Position numbers and translations under genes: made by a program. Under the pieces are notes generated by a model. It saw only the letters and a program-made list of their open reading frames with translations, made no database searches and was not told where the DNA came from. Source: Mucilaginibacter sp. OK283 (GTDB taxonomy: Bacteria; Bacteroidota; Bacteroidia; Sphingobacteriales; Sphingobacteriaceae). From it: a stretch of DNA of 64,000 nucleotides. Position 1 is the first letter of the stretch. Each line of letters opens with the position of its first letter. The DNA lies in NCBI RefSeq assembly GCF_900110415.1, contig NZ_FODR01000009.1:1-64000 (forward strand), written 5' to 3'. Shown here piece after piece: positions 33,829 to 42,962 of this stretch.

Positions 33829-36800
33829 ATGTCAGAAGACAAATCAATAAAATTAATTAAGGCGGTAAAAGAGCTCAACATTGGTATGGGTACCATTGTC
33901 GATTTTTTGGCGACTAAAGGCTATAAGGTTGATAAGCACCCCATGGCCCAGCTAAATGGCGACATGTACAATGCGTTGTTGAAGGAATTTGCCTTTGATA
34001 AAAGTATTAAAGAGGAAGCCAAGCAGATCAGTATCGGTAAGATAAGGAAAGAGGAAACTGCACCGCTGCCTGAAAGACCGGTTGAAAACCGCCGTTCGCG
34101 CGATTTTGAGAACGAAGAAATACTGATCAAAAATGCCGGCCAATATACTGCGCCGCAGGCCGAAAAACCGAAACCGGTTGAGCCTGCTGCTCCTGTTGCC
34201 CCGGTGAAAACCGAGGAGCGCAGCGATGTATTGCCCGGAGTTAAGGTAATTGGAAAAATTGACCTTAATAATCTGAATGCGAAGCCGCAGCCTGTTGCCG
34301 ACAAGCCGGTTGTAGCAGAAGCGCCTAAACCAGAACCAGTTGTGGAAGCGCCTAAACCGGTTGTTGCTGAAGTGCCGAAAGTAGAAGCGCCAAAACCAGA
34401 GCCAGTTGTGGAAGCACCAAAGCCGGTTGTTGCAGAAACCCCTAAGGCAGAAGCACCCAAACCACCGGTTGTTGAAATGCCAAAGGCAGAAGAGTCTAAA
34501 GTAGAGGCTCCAAAACCGCCTGCAGTGCAAGCCCCTGTTGTTGAAACCCCGGCCGAAGCACCTGCAGATGGTGATGATGACGTAATACGGGCCAAGGCCG
34601 AACGCCTTACAGGGCCTAATATTATTGGTAAAATACAATTGCCGGTTAATGCGCCAAAGCGTAATCCTATAGCATCTTCATCAAATTCAAACAGCGCCGA
34701 TCATAAGCGCAAAAGGAAACGTAAAGATAGTCAGGGCAATCCGCAGCAAGGTGGCGGTGGCAACCATCCGCAAAACCAACAAGGCGGTGGAGGCAATCAT
34801 CCTCCGCATACCCCATCGGGTGGCGGTACTATTAACCCCAACCGTCCGGATTTCAGGAATCGGGGTAATGGTGCGCCAGGAAACGGAGGCCCTCAGCAAG
34901 GAGGTGGTGGTGGAAACCGCCCCGATTTCAGAGGCAACCGTAATAATGCGCCGCAAAATACCGGTCCTAAGGAAGAACCTTCAGAAAAAGATATACAAGA
35001 CCAGATTAAAGCAACACTCGCTCGCTTAAGCGGTGCAGGTAAATCAGGTAAGTTTGCACAGCGGGCCAAATTCCGCCGTCAAAAACGTGATGACGTTGCC
35101 GCCAGCGCCGATGAATTGGCAATGGAGCAGGAACTGCAATCGAAAGTATTAAAGGTTACCGAGTTTGTAACTGCCAATGAGCTTGCATTAATGATGGATG
35201 TATCTGTAACACAGATTATATCTACCTGTATGAGCCTTGGCATGTTCGTATCTATCAACCAAAGGCTTGATGCAGAAACATTAACCATTGTGGCCGATGA
35301 ATTTGGCTACCAGGTTGAATTTGTGAAGCCACAGGATGAAGAGGCCAACCTTGACCAACCCGATGATCCGGCAGATTTGGTTCCCCGTGCTCCTATCGTA
35401 ACCATCATGGGTCACGTGGATCATGGTAAAACATCATTGTTGGATTTTATCCGCAAAACAAACGTAATAGGCGGCGAAGCCGGCGGTATTACCCAGCACA
35501 TTGGCGCCTATGAGGTTACTTTGCCGGATAATAAAGGAAAAATAACATTTCTGGATACACCGGGTCACGAGGCGTTTACCGCCATGCGTGCAAGGGGTGC
35601 ACAGGTAACAGATATCGTAATTATTGTAATTGCTGCTGATGATAGCGTGATGCCGCAAACCCGTGAGGCCATAAACCACGCGCAGGCTGCAGGTGCACCA
35701 ATCATCTTTGCTTTCAACAAAATTGACAGGCCCGGAGCCAACTCGGATAAAATCCGCGAGCAATTATCGGCCATGAATATTTTGGTTGAAGAGTGGGGTG
35801 GTAAATACCAAACACAAGAGATATCGGCCAAAACAGGCTTAAATATCGAATTGCTGTTAGAGAAAGTATTGCTTGAAGCCGAATTGCTTGAATTAAAAGC
35901 AAACCCTAATAAACGTGCCGTAGGTACTGTTATTGAGGCGGCGTTGGATAAAGGCCGTGGTATTGTAACCACTATATTGGTACAGGCCGGCCGTTTAAAA
36001 GTAGGTGACCCTATTTTGGCCGGTTGCTACAGCGGTCGTGTTAAGGCATTAACCAATGAGCGTGGTCAAAGGGTTGAATCTGCCGGCCCATCAACACCGG
36101 TACAGGTATTGGGTATGCAGGGCGCGCCAACAGCGGGCGATAAATTCAACGTATTGGAAAGTGAAGTTGAAGCACGTGAAATTGCCAACAAGCGTTTACA
36201 ATTACAACGCGAACAAGGTTTACGTACGCAGAAACATATTACACTTGATGAAATTGGCCGCCGTTTGGCAGTTGGTAACTTTAAAGAGCTTAACATTATT
36301 GTTAAGGGCGACGTGGATGGATCTATCGAGGCGTTATCAGATTCGTTGCTGAAACTATCTACCGAGCAGATACAGGTTAACATAATATCAAAAGCGGTGG
36401 GTCAGATCTCTGAATCTGACGTATTGCTGGCTTCTGCGTCAGATGCTATTATCATTGGTTTCCAGGTTCGTCCTTCGGGAAGCGCCCGTAAACTGGCCGA
36501 GGCTGAGCAGATTGATATCAGGCTATACTCTATCATCTACGATGCCATTAACGAAATTAAGGCGGCGATGGAAGGCATGCTTGCACCAACCTTTGAAGAG
36601 AAGATTGTTGCGAATGTGGAGATCCGAGAAACCTTCAAGATCAGCAAGGTGGGTACCATTGCAGGTTGTATGGTGCTGGATGGTAAAATTAACCGTAACA
36701 GCAAAATCCGTATCGTTCGTGATGGCGTGGTTATCTACACCGGCGAGCTTGCCTCACTGAAACGCTTTAAAGACGATGTGAAAGAAGTATTGACTGGTTA

Positions 36801-36894
36801 CGAGTGCGGTTTGAACATCCAAAACTTCAACAATATTGAAGTAGGCGACATTGTTGAAGCTTACGAAAACGTAGAGGTTAAACGGAAGCTGTAA
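33829..36894 (+). CDS. infB: Translation initiation factor IF-2
   Basis: A 1021-aa GTPase that places fMet-tRNA on the 30S subunit and joins the subunits. A short N-terminal IF2_N helix region (to about 60) is followed by a long disordered segment: Pro/Glu/Val/Lys repeats such as VEAPKPEPVVEAPKPVVAE at about 165-245, then Gly/Asn/Gln-rich stretches (about 300-380) and a basic part. A second IF2_N region lies near 445. The G domain has G1 MGHVDHGKT (from residue 527), DTPGHEAF, FNKIDRP and SAKTG; then domains II-IV. The length is large for the family but usual in Bacteroidota. A terminator follows. Confidence 0.97.
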   Translation: MSEDKSIKLIKAVKELNIGMGTIVDFLATKGYKVDKHPMAQLNGDMYNALLKEFAFDKSIKEEAKQISIGKIRKEETAPLPERPVENRRSRDFENEEILIKNAGQYTAPQAEKPKPVEPAAPVAPVKTEERSDVLPGVKVIGKIDLNNLNAKPQPVADKPVVAEAPKPEPVVEAPKPVVAEVPKVEAPKPEPVVEAPKPVVAETPKAEAPKPPVVEMPKAEESKVEAPKPPAVQAPVVETPAEAPADGDDDVIRAKAERLTGPNIIGKIQLPVNAPKRNPIASSSNSNSADHKRKRKRKDSQGNPQQGGGGNHPQNQQGGGGNHPPHTPSGGGTINPNRPDFRNRGNGAPGNGGPQQGGGGGNRPDFRGNRNNAPQNTGPKEEPSEKDIQDQIKATLARLSGAGKSGKFAQRAKFRRQKRDDVAASADELAMEQELQSKVLKVTEFVTANELALMMDVSVTQIISTCMSLGMFVSINQRLDAETLTIVADEFGYQVEFVKPQDEEANLDQPDDPADLVPRAPIVTIMGHVDHGKTSLLDFIRKTNVIGGEAGGITQHIGAYEVTLPDNKGKITFLDTPGHEAFTAMRARGAQVTDIVIIVIAADDSVMPQTREAINHAQAAGAPIIFAFNKIDRPGANSDKIREQLSAMNILVEEWGGKYQTQEISAKTGLNIELLLEKVLLEAELLELKANPNKRAVGTVIEAALDKGRGIVTTILVQAGRLKVGDPILAGCYSGRVKALTNERGQRVESAGPSTPVQVLGMQGAPTAGDKFNVLESEVEAREIANKRLQLQREQGLRTQKHITLDEIGRRLAVGNFKELNIIVKGDVDGSIEALSDSLLKLSTEQIQVNIISKAVGQISESDVLLASASDAIIIGFQVRPSGSARKLAEAEQIDIRLYSIIYDAINEIKAAMEGMLAPTFEEKIVANVEIRETFKISKVGTIAGCMVLDGKINRNSKIRIVRDGVVIYTGELASLKRFKDDVKEVLTGYECGLNIQNFNNIEVGDIVEAYENVEVKRKL

Positions 36895-36918
36895 TAACAT
36901 TAGTCTCCTAAAAAATAC

Positions 36919-36954
36919 AAGGGCCAATCTTCAACAGATCGGCCCTTTTTTTAT
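36919..36954 (+). terminator. Terminator of the rimP-nusA-infB operon
   Basis: AAGGGCC (36919-36925) pairs with GGCCCTT (36941-36947); the stem extends inward by ATCT/AGAT across one mismatch, and a run of T follows. Confidence 0.85.
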
Positions 36955-36989
36955 TTGTTCGCCTGGTGTGGGTTCAAACAAAGGATAAA

Positions 36990-37170
36990 ATCCGAATGAT
37001 CTTTGATAGTGGGAGGCGTTAACCCAGGGCGATGGTATCGGGGGGGAGCACCCGAAGCAGGAAGACCCCGTGCGGCTAACCTTAGGCTGGCGAACAAGGG
37101 AGCAGATGAGACGTCAGTGCCTGAAGAGTACTTTCGGCAGGACGCATGCCCCAATACCCCCCCCCTTTTT
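36990..37170. repeat. GC-rich structured intergenic element with C-tract
   Basis: This stretch is far richer in G and C than its flanks. It opens near GGTATCGGGGGGG (about 37036) and ends near CCCCAATACCCCCCCCC (37149-37165); the ends are approximately inverse (GGTATcGGGG against GGTATTGGGG on the other strand). Between them lie several short palindromes. Both strands have open frames of 60-75 codons that look like by-products. I take it as a dispersed repeat or structured RNA, not a gene. Confidence 0.5.
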
Positions 37171-37213
37171 AACAAATGCCCCCCTATTGTTTAACAAACG
37201 TTCCATATTATTA

Positions 37214-37245
37214 TTTGTACCCATAAATATTGGTGTATACTTTTA
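37214..37245 (+). promoter_or_regulatory. Candidate promoter for the 37282 gene
   Basis: TTTG at 37214-37217, 20 bases, then TACTTTTA at 37238-37245 (seven of eight to TAnnTTTG). The start codon is 37 bases on. Confidence 0.45.
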
Positions 37246-37281
37246 GCCAACCAAAAAAACTTAATCTTACTAAAAGCCTTT

Positions 37282-37680
37282 ATGCAAAGAAAACTAAGCA
37301 GCTTTGCGGTATGCGCCGGATTTTTATTCATGTGTATGTTGTTTGTTTACCCCAAAAACAACCGCGTGCCAAGTCAGCACAAGCCCGATCCAAATACCGC
37401 GATTAACGAAGGTTTGGTAAAGCATTATTATAACAGTTCTTTGATAAAGAAACCTGCAACAAGTGTTAGAACTTATCAATTGACAATTTGCGCAGATCCT
37501 AATGCTATACCTGGAGAAAAAAAATGTAAGTCGCGGAGGTTTGCATGGAGCTTAAAGTTACAAAACAATAAAGTAACCTATATTGAAATACCTGTCGGGT
37601 ACAACCGGCGGCGTCATCTATCGCGGGGCATATATAAATATTTAACAACCCTTGTTTCAATCAGTTTCATACTTCCGTAA
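37282..37680 (+). CDS. Hypothetical secreted protein, 132 aa
   Basis: A small protein with a membrane helix or signal peptide at residues 7-25 (FAVCAGFLFMCMLFVYP), and a mature part rich in Lys/Arg with three further Cys/positively charged patches (ICADPNAIPGEKKCKSRRF). I do not recognise the family. A candidate promoter lies just upstream, which supports a real gene. The C-terminus is again hydrophobic (YLTTLVSISFILP), so it may be membrane-bound at both ends. It precedes another unknown secreted protein on the same strand by 120 bases. Confidence 0.5.
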   Translation: MQRKLSSFAVCAGFLFMCMLFVYPKNNRVPSQHKPDPNTAINEGLVKHYYNSSLIKKPATSVRTYQLTICADPNAIPGEKKCKSRRFAWSLKLQNNKVTYIEIPVGYNRRRHLSRGIYKYLTTLVSISFILP

Positions 37681-37800
37681 TATTATTATTTCAATGCAAT
37701 TGTAACATAATCAATACATTATTAATGTAACAGGCCTTTTGGAGTGAGCGGTTTGATTGTTAATTAAAAGTAATGTACATTTCATCTTTATAAAACCTAA

Positions 37801-38541
37801 ATGACAAACAAACTGGCCCTATGCTTTTTTATCGCCTTCACTTATTTAAGCAGCCACGCCTTCGGGCAAACGGCAACGGATGACAGTACCATGCAAAAAA
37901 TTGCCATTGGCCACGTAGTTGACGGCTACAATACTTCTATAGGTCAAATGTCCCGCCTGTATAATGGCCCCGAATATGAATTTTATGATCCTTTAATAAA
38001 AGGCAATGCTTGTTTTTTAGATATAAACGCGTTCAAAACAGGTTCGGTTAATTATGATGGTATATATTACGCAAATGTGCCAATGATGTACGACATCAAC
38101 AAAGACCTGGTGGTAACTTTGTTGTATAATGGCTTTTCTAAATACTCATTAATAAACTCCAGGATTCAGAGTTTTGATTTGCTTAACCATCACTTCGTAT
38201 ACGTTGCGGCCGATTCAACAAATGTGGCATCATCAATAAGCAGCGGTTTGTATGAACAGGTATATGTCGGCAACCTGCAGGTGTTGGTTAAATGGACAAA
38301 AAGCATTCAAAGCATATCAACGCAAACCACACTCGAAACCTTTTTTACAGAAGCTAAAAAGCATTACTATTTAAAAAAGGGTAGCAATTATTATAGTATT
38401 GGAGGGCAAGGTACTTTCCTGAATGTATTGAAGGATAAGAAGAAAGAACTGCAGCAATATATAAAGGCAAATAAAATTAAATTTAATGATAACCCGGAAA
38501 AAGCAATGTATTTGATTGCAGCCAGGTATGATCAGTTATAA
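37801..38541 (+). CDS. Hypothetical secreted protein, 246 aa
   Basis: A periplasmic or surface protein with signal peptide MTNKLALCFFIAFTYLSSHAFGQ. The mature part has MSRLYNGPEYEFYDPLIKGNACFLD, LLNHHFVYVAADS and a lysine-rich C-terminal part ending KKKELQQYIKANKIKFNDNPEKAMYLIAARYDQL. This pattern is familiar from unnamed Bacteroidota proteins encoded near TonB receptors, but I cannot give a function. The STN-domain TonB receptor begins 86 bases on, so they may be one transcription unit and the protein may serve that receptor. Confidence 0.75.
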   Translation: MTNKLALCFFIAFTYLSSHAFGQTATDDSTMQKIAIGHVVDGYNTSIGQMSRLYNGPEYEFYDPLIKGNACFLDINAFKTGSVNYDGIYYANVPMMYDINKDLVVTLLYNGFSKYSLINSRIQSFDLLNHHFVYVAADSTNVASSISSGLYEQVYVGNLQVLVKWTKSIQSISTQTTLETFFTEAKKHYYLKKGSNYYSIGGQGTFLNVLKDKKKELQQYIKANKIKFNDNPEKAMYLIAARYDQL

Positions 38542-38627
38542 AAATAAGTAAGCTTTATAAAATATTGTATCAACCCCAAAATAGCTGTTAAATCTTCACC
38601 AGATATAGGGCATTGCGAAAAATAAAT

Positions 38628-41411
38628 ATGCTAATGAAAAAAATTTACTTTCTAAGTTTTTGGTTTTTGATCCTGATGAAGGTTGGTAATGCCCAGCAAA
38701 CTGCGGTTAAAACAATAAGTGTAAACTTTCAGCAGGCTACTATCGGGCAACTTGTTGCCGATGTTGAAGCCCAAACAGGGTATCACTTTTACTATGAGCC
38801 CTCACTATTTGATAGTTTAAAGGTAACAATTAAGTTAGATAATAAACCGGTTGAAGCAGTGCTGGATGCCGCATTCAAAAATACTGCTTTTCGTTACGCT
38901 ATAACAGCTGATCGCCAGGTGTTTTTAACCAAAGGACGCGAAATACAACCATCGCTTGCCGCCGGCTTTTTTGGAGGTAAACCCGGCACCCAGGCGGTAA
39001 AAAACAATGTGACCACAACCGTAGCGGAATTTACCGATCAGAAAGAAAAGGTTGTTCCAGAAGCGACAACCGAAAACAAATTATATGAAATAGGTAACAA
39101 AACAAATACCATTGGTCCCGGTAATGCAACACTATCTGGTTATGTTCGTGATAGTAAATCTGGCGAGGCGGTAATTGGGGGAAGCATTTTTGTTACTAAT
39201 ACCAAAACAGGGGTTGCAACAGATCAGTTTGGTTATTTTACCATCAGCCTGCCCAAAGGCCGCCAAATTTTAAGTATCCGTGGACTTGGGATGCGCGATA
39301 CGCGCAGGCAAATTGTGCTTTATTCTGACGGAAAGCTAATCATCGAAATGAAAGAGCAAATTACCAGCCTGAAGGAAGTAAAAATATCGGCCGAGAAGGT
39401 GGCCAATGTGCGTAATGTACAATTGGGCGTAAACAGGCTGGATATCAAGAGCATTAAACAGGTGCCAACGGTATTTGGCGAGGCCGACGTTTTAAGGGTG
39501 GTATTAACGCTGCCGGGAGTACAATCGGTTGGCGAAGCTACAACAGGTTTCAATGTGCGTGGCGGATCGGCCGATCAGAACCTTATTTTAATGAACGACG
39601 CTACAATTTATAACCCCTCCCATTTTTTTGGGTTTTTCTCGTCATTTAACCCCGACATTGTTAAAGATATTGAACTTTACAAAAGCAGTATTCCGGAAAA
39701 GTTTGGCGGGCGCCTGTCATCGGTGCTGGATGTTACCAATCGCGAAGGCAATAAAAAGAAGTTTACCGGTTCGGCAGGCATTGGTTTAATAACCAGCAGG
39801 CTTAATGTGGAGGGGCCTATCATTAAAGATAAGACCTCGTTTTCATTTGGCGGCCGCACTACCTACTCTGATTGGCTGTTGAAATTGCTGCCCGATGCTT
39901 ATAAACACAGCCAGGCATCCTTTTACGATTTAAACCTCGACATTAGCCACCAGATAAACGAGAAAAATAACATTTATGTAACTACTTATCTGAGTAAAGA
40001 TAAATTTAAACTAAACAGCGATACATCATACGGATACAGCAACCGCAACGCCAACATTAAATGGAAACACAATTTTAACGATAAGCTGTTTAGTGTAATT
40101 GGAGCAGGTATAGACAGGTATCAATATGACATTGCCAGCTATGATAACCCGGTTAACGCCTATAAGCTTAATTTCGACATCAACCAAACCAACTTTAAAG
40201 CTGATTTTGTTTATTACTTTAACCGTAAAAACACCATTGATTTTGGTTTAACATCTATTTTTTATAAGCTACATCCCGGAAATTTTCAGCCAAATAACCC
40301 CAAATCATTGGTGGCGCCTGATGTTATCCCGGCACAGCAGGCTTTGGAGAGCGCCTTGTACCTGGGCGATAAGTATGATTTTACCGAAGACTTTTCGGTA
40401 AGCGGAGGCATCAGGTATTCCATTTACAATTTCCTGGGGCCGCAATTGGTTTATAATTATGCACCTAATTTGCCAAAAACAACCTCAAACCTGCTCGATA
40501 GTACAAATTATAGCAGCGGGAAGTTCATTAAAACATACTCCGGACCCGAGATTCGGCTTTCTGCACGGTACCAATTGGGCGATAATACTTCTTTAAAAGG
40601 AGGCTACAACACGTTAAGGCAATACATTCATTTATTATCAAACACAACTGCCATTGCCCCTACTGATGTGTGGCAACTGAGCGATCCTAATATTAAGCCA
40701 CAATATGGCGATCAGGTATCGCTTGGCCTTTACCATAACATGAAGGCAAACACCATCGAGACATCTGTTGAAATTTATTACAAAAGGCTAAGGGACTACC
40801 TGGATTACCGCAGCGGGGCCAACCTGGTGTTGAACCACCACATTGAAAATGACGTATTGGGTACCGAAGGCAAGGCTTACGGCATTGAATTTTTGCTAAA
40901 GAAAACTACAGGCAAGGCCAATGGCTGGATAACCTATACCTACTCGCGCACGTTCTTAAGGCAAACCAATCCTAATGAAGGAGAGTTGATTAATGGCGGC
41001 ACGTACTATCCGGCCAACTTTGATAAGCCACACGCGTTTAACTTTATCGGCAATTACCGCTTTTCGCACAGGTTTAGTGTCTCGTTAAACGTTACTTATA
41101 GCACAGGCAGGCCTATTACATTGCCGGTAGCCAAATATGAGTACGGCGGATCGGAGCGGGTATATTATTCAGACAGGAACCAGTACCGGATACCAGATTA
41201 CTTCCGTTCGGACTTTTCAATGAACATTGAGGGGAATCACAAAGTGCATCAGCGCACACACAACTCATTCACCATAGGTGTGTATAACTTAACCGGCAGG
41301 CAAAATGCCTATTCCACTTATTTTACCGAGCAGGGGGGCATAATAACCGGGTATAAACTATCCATTTTTGCAAGGCCAATTCCGTTTATCAATTATAACA
41401 TCAGGTTTTAA
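38628..41411 (+). CDS. TonB-dependent receptor with STN and carboxypeptidase-regulatory-like domains
   Basis: A 927-aa outer-membrane receptor. Signal peptide MLMKKIYFLSFWFLILMKVGNAQ; STN domain (about 25-105; ISVNFQQATIGQLVADVEAQTGYHFYYEP); a linker; a carboxypeptidase regulatory-like domain (about 165-245; LSGYVRDSKSGEAVIGGSIFVTNTKTG); plug (about 285-390; FNVRGGSADQNLILMNDATIYNPSHFFGFFSSFNPD); and a beta-barrel to the end (YNIRF). The STN domain suggests signalling to an anti-sigma factor, but none is adjacent. I chose ATG 38628; ATG 38634 is also possible. DUF4249 lipoproteins downstream are its usual partners. Substrate unknown. Confidence 0.92.
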   Translation: MLMKKIYFLSFWFLILMKVGNAQQTAVKTISVNFQQATIGQLVADVEAQTGYHFYYEPSLFDSLKVTIKLDNKPVEAVLDAAFKNTAFRYAITADRQVFLTKGREIQPSLAAGFFGGKPGTQAVKNNVTTTVAEFTDQKEKVVPEATTENKLYEIGNKTNTIGPGNATLSGYVRDSKSGEAVIGGSIFVTNTKTGVATDQFGYFTISLPKGRQILSIRGLGMRDTRRQIVLYSDGKLIIEMKEQITSLKEVKISAEKVANVRNVQLGVNRLDIKSIKQVPTVFGEADVLRVVLTLPGVQSVGEATTGFNVRGGSADQNLILMNDATIYNPSHFFGFFSSFNPDIVKDIELYKSSIPEKFGGRLSSVLDVTNREGNKKKFTGSAGIGLITSRLNVEGPIIKDKTSFSFGGRTTYSDWLLKLLPDAYKHSQASFYDLNLDISHQINEKNNIYVTTYLSKDKFKLNSDTSYGYSNRNANIKWKHNFNDKLFSVIGAGIDRYQYDIASYDNPVNAYKLNFDINQTNFKADFVYYFNRKNTIDFGLTSIFYKLHPGNFQPNNPKSLVAPDVIPAQQALESALYLGDKYDFTEDFSVSGGIRYSIYNFLGPQLVYNYAPNLPKTTSNLLDSTNYSSGKFIKTYSGPEIRLSARYQLGDNTSLKGGYNTLRQYIHLLSNTTAIAPTDVWQLSDPNIKPQYGDQVSLGLYHNMKANTIETSVEIYYKRLRDYLDYRSGANLVLNHHIENDVLGTEGKAYGIEFLLKKTTGKANGWITYTYSRTFLRQTNPNEGELINGGTYYPANFDKPHAFNFIGNYRFSHRFSVSLNVTYSTGRPITLPVAKYEYGGSERVYYSDRNQYRIPDYFRSDFSMNIEGNHKVHQRTHNSFTIGVYNLTGRQNAYSTYFTEQGGIITGYKLSIFARPIPFINYNIRF

Positions 41412-41437
41412 CCAAATATGTATAGGGGGCCAATTAT

Positions 41438-41779
41438 ATGGTTTATTTGATAATGCTTACAGCAATTACGCAGGCTTGTCATAACGCCAATGCGCATTTA
41501 CCAGTTGAAAGTGAGGCCGGCATAGTTTATTTGTTAAATAAGTTTAAAGCAGGGCGCTATATGCCGGGTGGTGGCCTGTGTGAAAAGGTTAGTTACCGCC
41601 TCAATAATGACGGCCTGAGCGCGCCCGGGGCTGTTTATCAAAAAAGGAAATTAAACCCGACAGATACCGTTATAAGACCGCATGCCGGGAGCGTTATTGG
41701 TTACGACGCTTCTGTCGTTTGCTGCACAGGGTGCCGGGCACATGGGACATTAGTTGCTCCTGATTTTTGGATATTATAA
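41438..41779 (+). CDS. Miniature DUF4249-like lipoprotein (C-terminal homologue or decayed copy)
   Basis: A 113-aa protein whose end, VIGYDASVVCCTGCRAHG then PDFW, matches the C-termini of the next two DUF4249 proteins (IGYTASTVECTDCRVRG...PQFW and IGYTYSTIECTDCRIRG...PPFW). It begins MVYLIMLTAITQAC, which can serve as a lipoprotein signal peptide. The roughly 280 residues that make up the beta-rich body of DUF4249 are missing. Its stop TAA overlaps the start of the following gene by one base, so translation may be coupled. It may be a shortened but working subunit or the remains of a deleted third copy; the intact frame and lipobox favour the former. Confidence 0.6.
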   Translation: MVYLIMLTAITQACHNANAHLPVESEAGIVYLLNKFKAGRYMPGGGLCEKVSYRLNNDGLSAPGAVYQKRKLNPTDTVIRPHAGSVIGYDASVVCCTGCRAHGTLVAPDFWIL

Positions 41780-42951
41780 TGATGATAAAAAACAAAGACA
41801 TATGGTGTATTATTGTAATACTGGGCTGTATAGTTGCCGGGTGCAGAAAACCCTATAACCCGCCAGCAATTTCGGCGCCTAATAGTTACCTTGTAGTTGA
41901 GGGGGTAATAAACAGCGGCGCCGACTCAACAGTTATTACATTAAGCAAAACGGTGAACCTATCCGAAAAGCCGTCGTCAACGCTGTTATCAAATGCAACG
42001 GTAACTGTCGAGGCTGACGGTGGTGCCATCTATCCCTTGCAAGCATCAATGTCAAACCCGGGTAAATATATTGCCGTTGGCTTAAACCTGGATAATACTA
42101 AAAAGTACCGCCTGCATATCACCGCATCGGGTAATGAATATGTATCCGATTACGTGGCTGTAAAAGCTACCCCGCCAATTGATAGCATTACATATAAAAT
42201 AACAGAGAAAGGCTTGCAAATAAACTCGAACACTCATGATGTCACCAATAACACCCGATATTACCGTTGGGCCTATGAAGAAACATGGCGCTTTCACGCC
42301 AGGTTCAATTCGGGATTGATAGTAAAAAACGGCGAGATTGTGTTTAGAGGAAACGATGAACAGATTTATTATTGCTATGCGGGAGATAAGTCGAGTAATA
42401 TTGTCCTGGCATCATCGTCAAAGCTGGTTCAGGATGTTATATCACAGAATCCGGTTACATTAATACAATCCAATTCAGAGAAGCTTGAAATAAGATACAG
42501 CATTTTATTAAAACAGTATGCGTTAACCAAAGAAGGGTATGCATTTTGGGAAAACATTAAGAAAAACAGCGAACAATTAGGTAGCATATTTGATCCTCAG
42601 CCGTCAGAGATAAAAGGAAATATTCATAATGTAACCAATCCGGCAGAGCCGGTTGTTGGTTATTTAAGCGTAACGAATGTGCAAACCAAACGAATATTTA
42701 TATCAAACAACGATTTGCCATTAACCTGGCAACCGCAGGTGGATGCTTTCTGTCAAATAGATTCTGTTTTGTTTGCCAACCCGCATAACGGAGCTAATGA
42801 TGTTCAAAATCAAATTGTAAATGGTGGGTTGATACCAATTTCGACAATAAGCAAGGATGGGTTTCATGTTATTGGATATACAGCATCAACAGTAGAATGT
42901 ACAGATTGTAGGGTACGAGGGCAGGTAACAGCTCCTCAATTTTGGAAATAA
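41779..42951 (+). CDS. DUF4249 lipoprotein
   Basis: A 390-aa outer-membrane lipoprotein. Signal peptide and lipobox: MMIKNKDIWCIIVILGCIVAGC with Cys then RKPYNPP. The mature part has the DUF4249 opening NSYLVVEGVINSGADSTVITLSKTVNL and the closing ECTDCRVRG. DUF4249 proteins are encoded beside STN TonB receptors in Bacteroidota and are presumed to bind the receptor's substrate. I chose the ATG at 41779, which overlaps the preceding stop (TAATG), because the lipoprotein signal starts there; a frame-equivalent ATG at 41767 adds four codons. About half its residues match the next gene. Confidence 0.9.
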   Translation: MMIKNKDIWCIIVILGCIVAGCRKPYNPPAISAPNSYLVVEGVINSGADSTVITLSKTVNLSEKPSSTLLSNATVTVEADGGAIYPLQASMSNPGKYIAVGLNLDNTKKYRLHITASGNEYVSDYVAVKATPPIDSITYKITEKGLQINSNTHDVTNNTRYYRWAYEETWRFHARFNSGLIVKNGEIVFRGNDEQIYYCYAGDKSSNIVLASSSKLVQDVISQNPVTLIQSNSEKLEIRYSILLKQYALTKEGYAFWENIKKNSEQLGSIFDPQPSEIKGNIHNVTNPAEPVVGYLSVTNVQTKRIFISNNDLPLTWQPQVDAFCQIDSVLFANPHNGANDVQNQIVNGGLIPISTISKDGFHVIGYTASTVECTDCRVRGQVTAPQFWK

Positions 42952-42962
42952 TTGACGATAAA

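Noticed and set aside
33921..34595. Long open frames on the minus strand opposite infB
   Set aside because: They are the antisense of the Pro/Glu/Val-rich repeat of IF-2; the low-complexity Ser/Gly/Phe or Cys/Arg composition follows from that repeat.
37003..37194. Short open frames on both strands of the GC-rich element
   Set aside because: Both strands are open at once and one product is fed by the C9 tract; this is expected of a GC-rich repeat and not of a gene.
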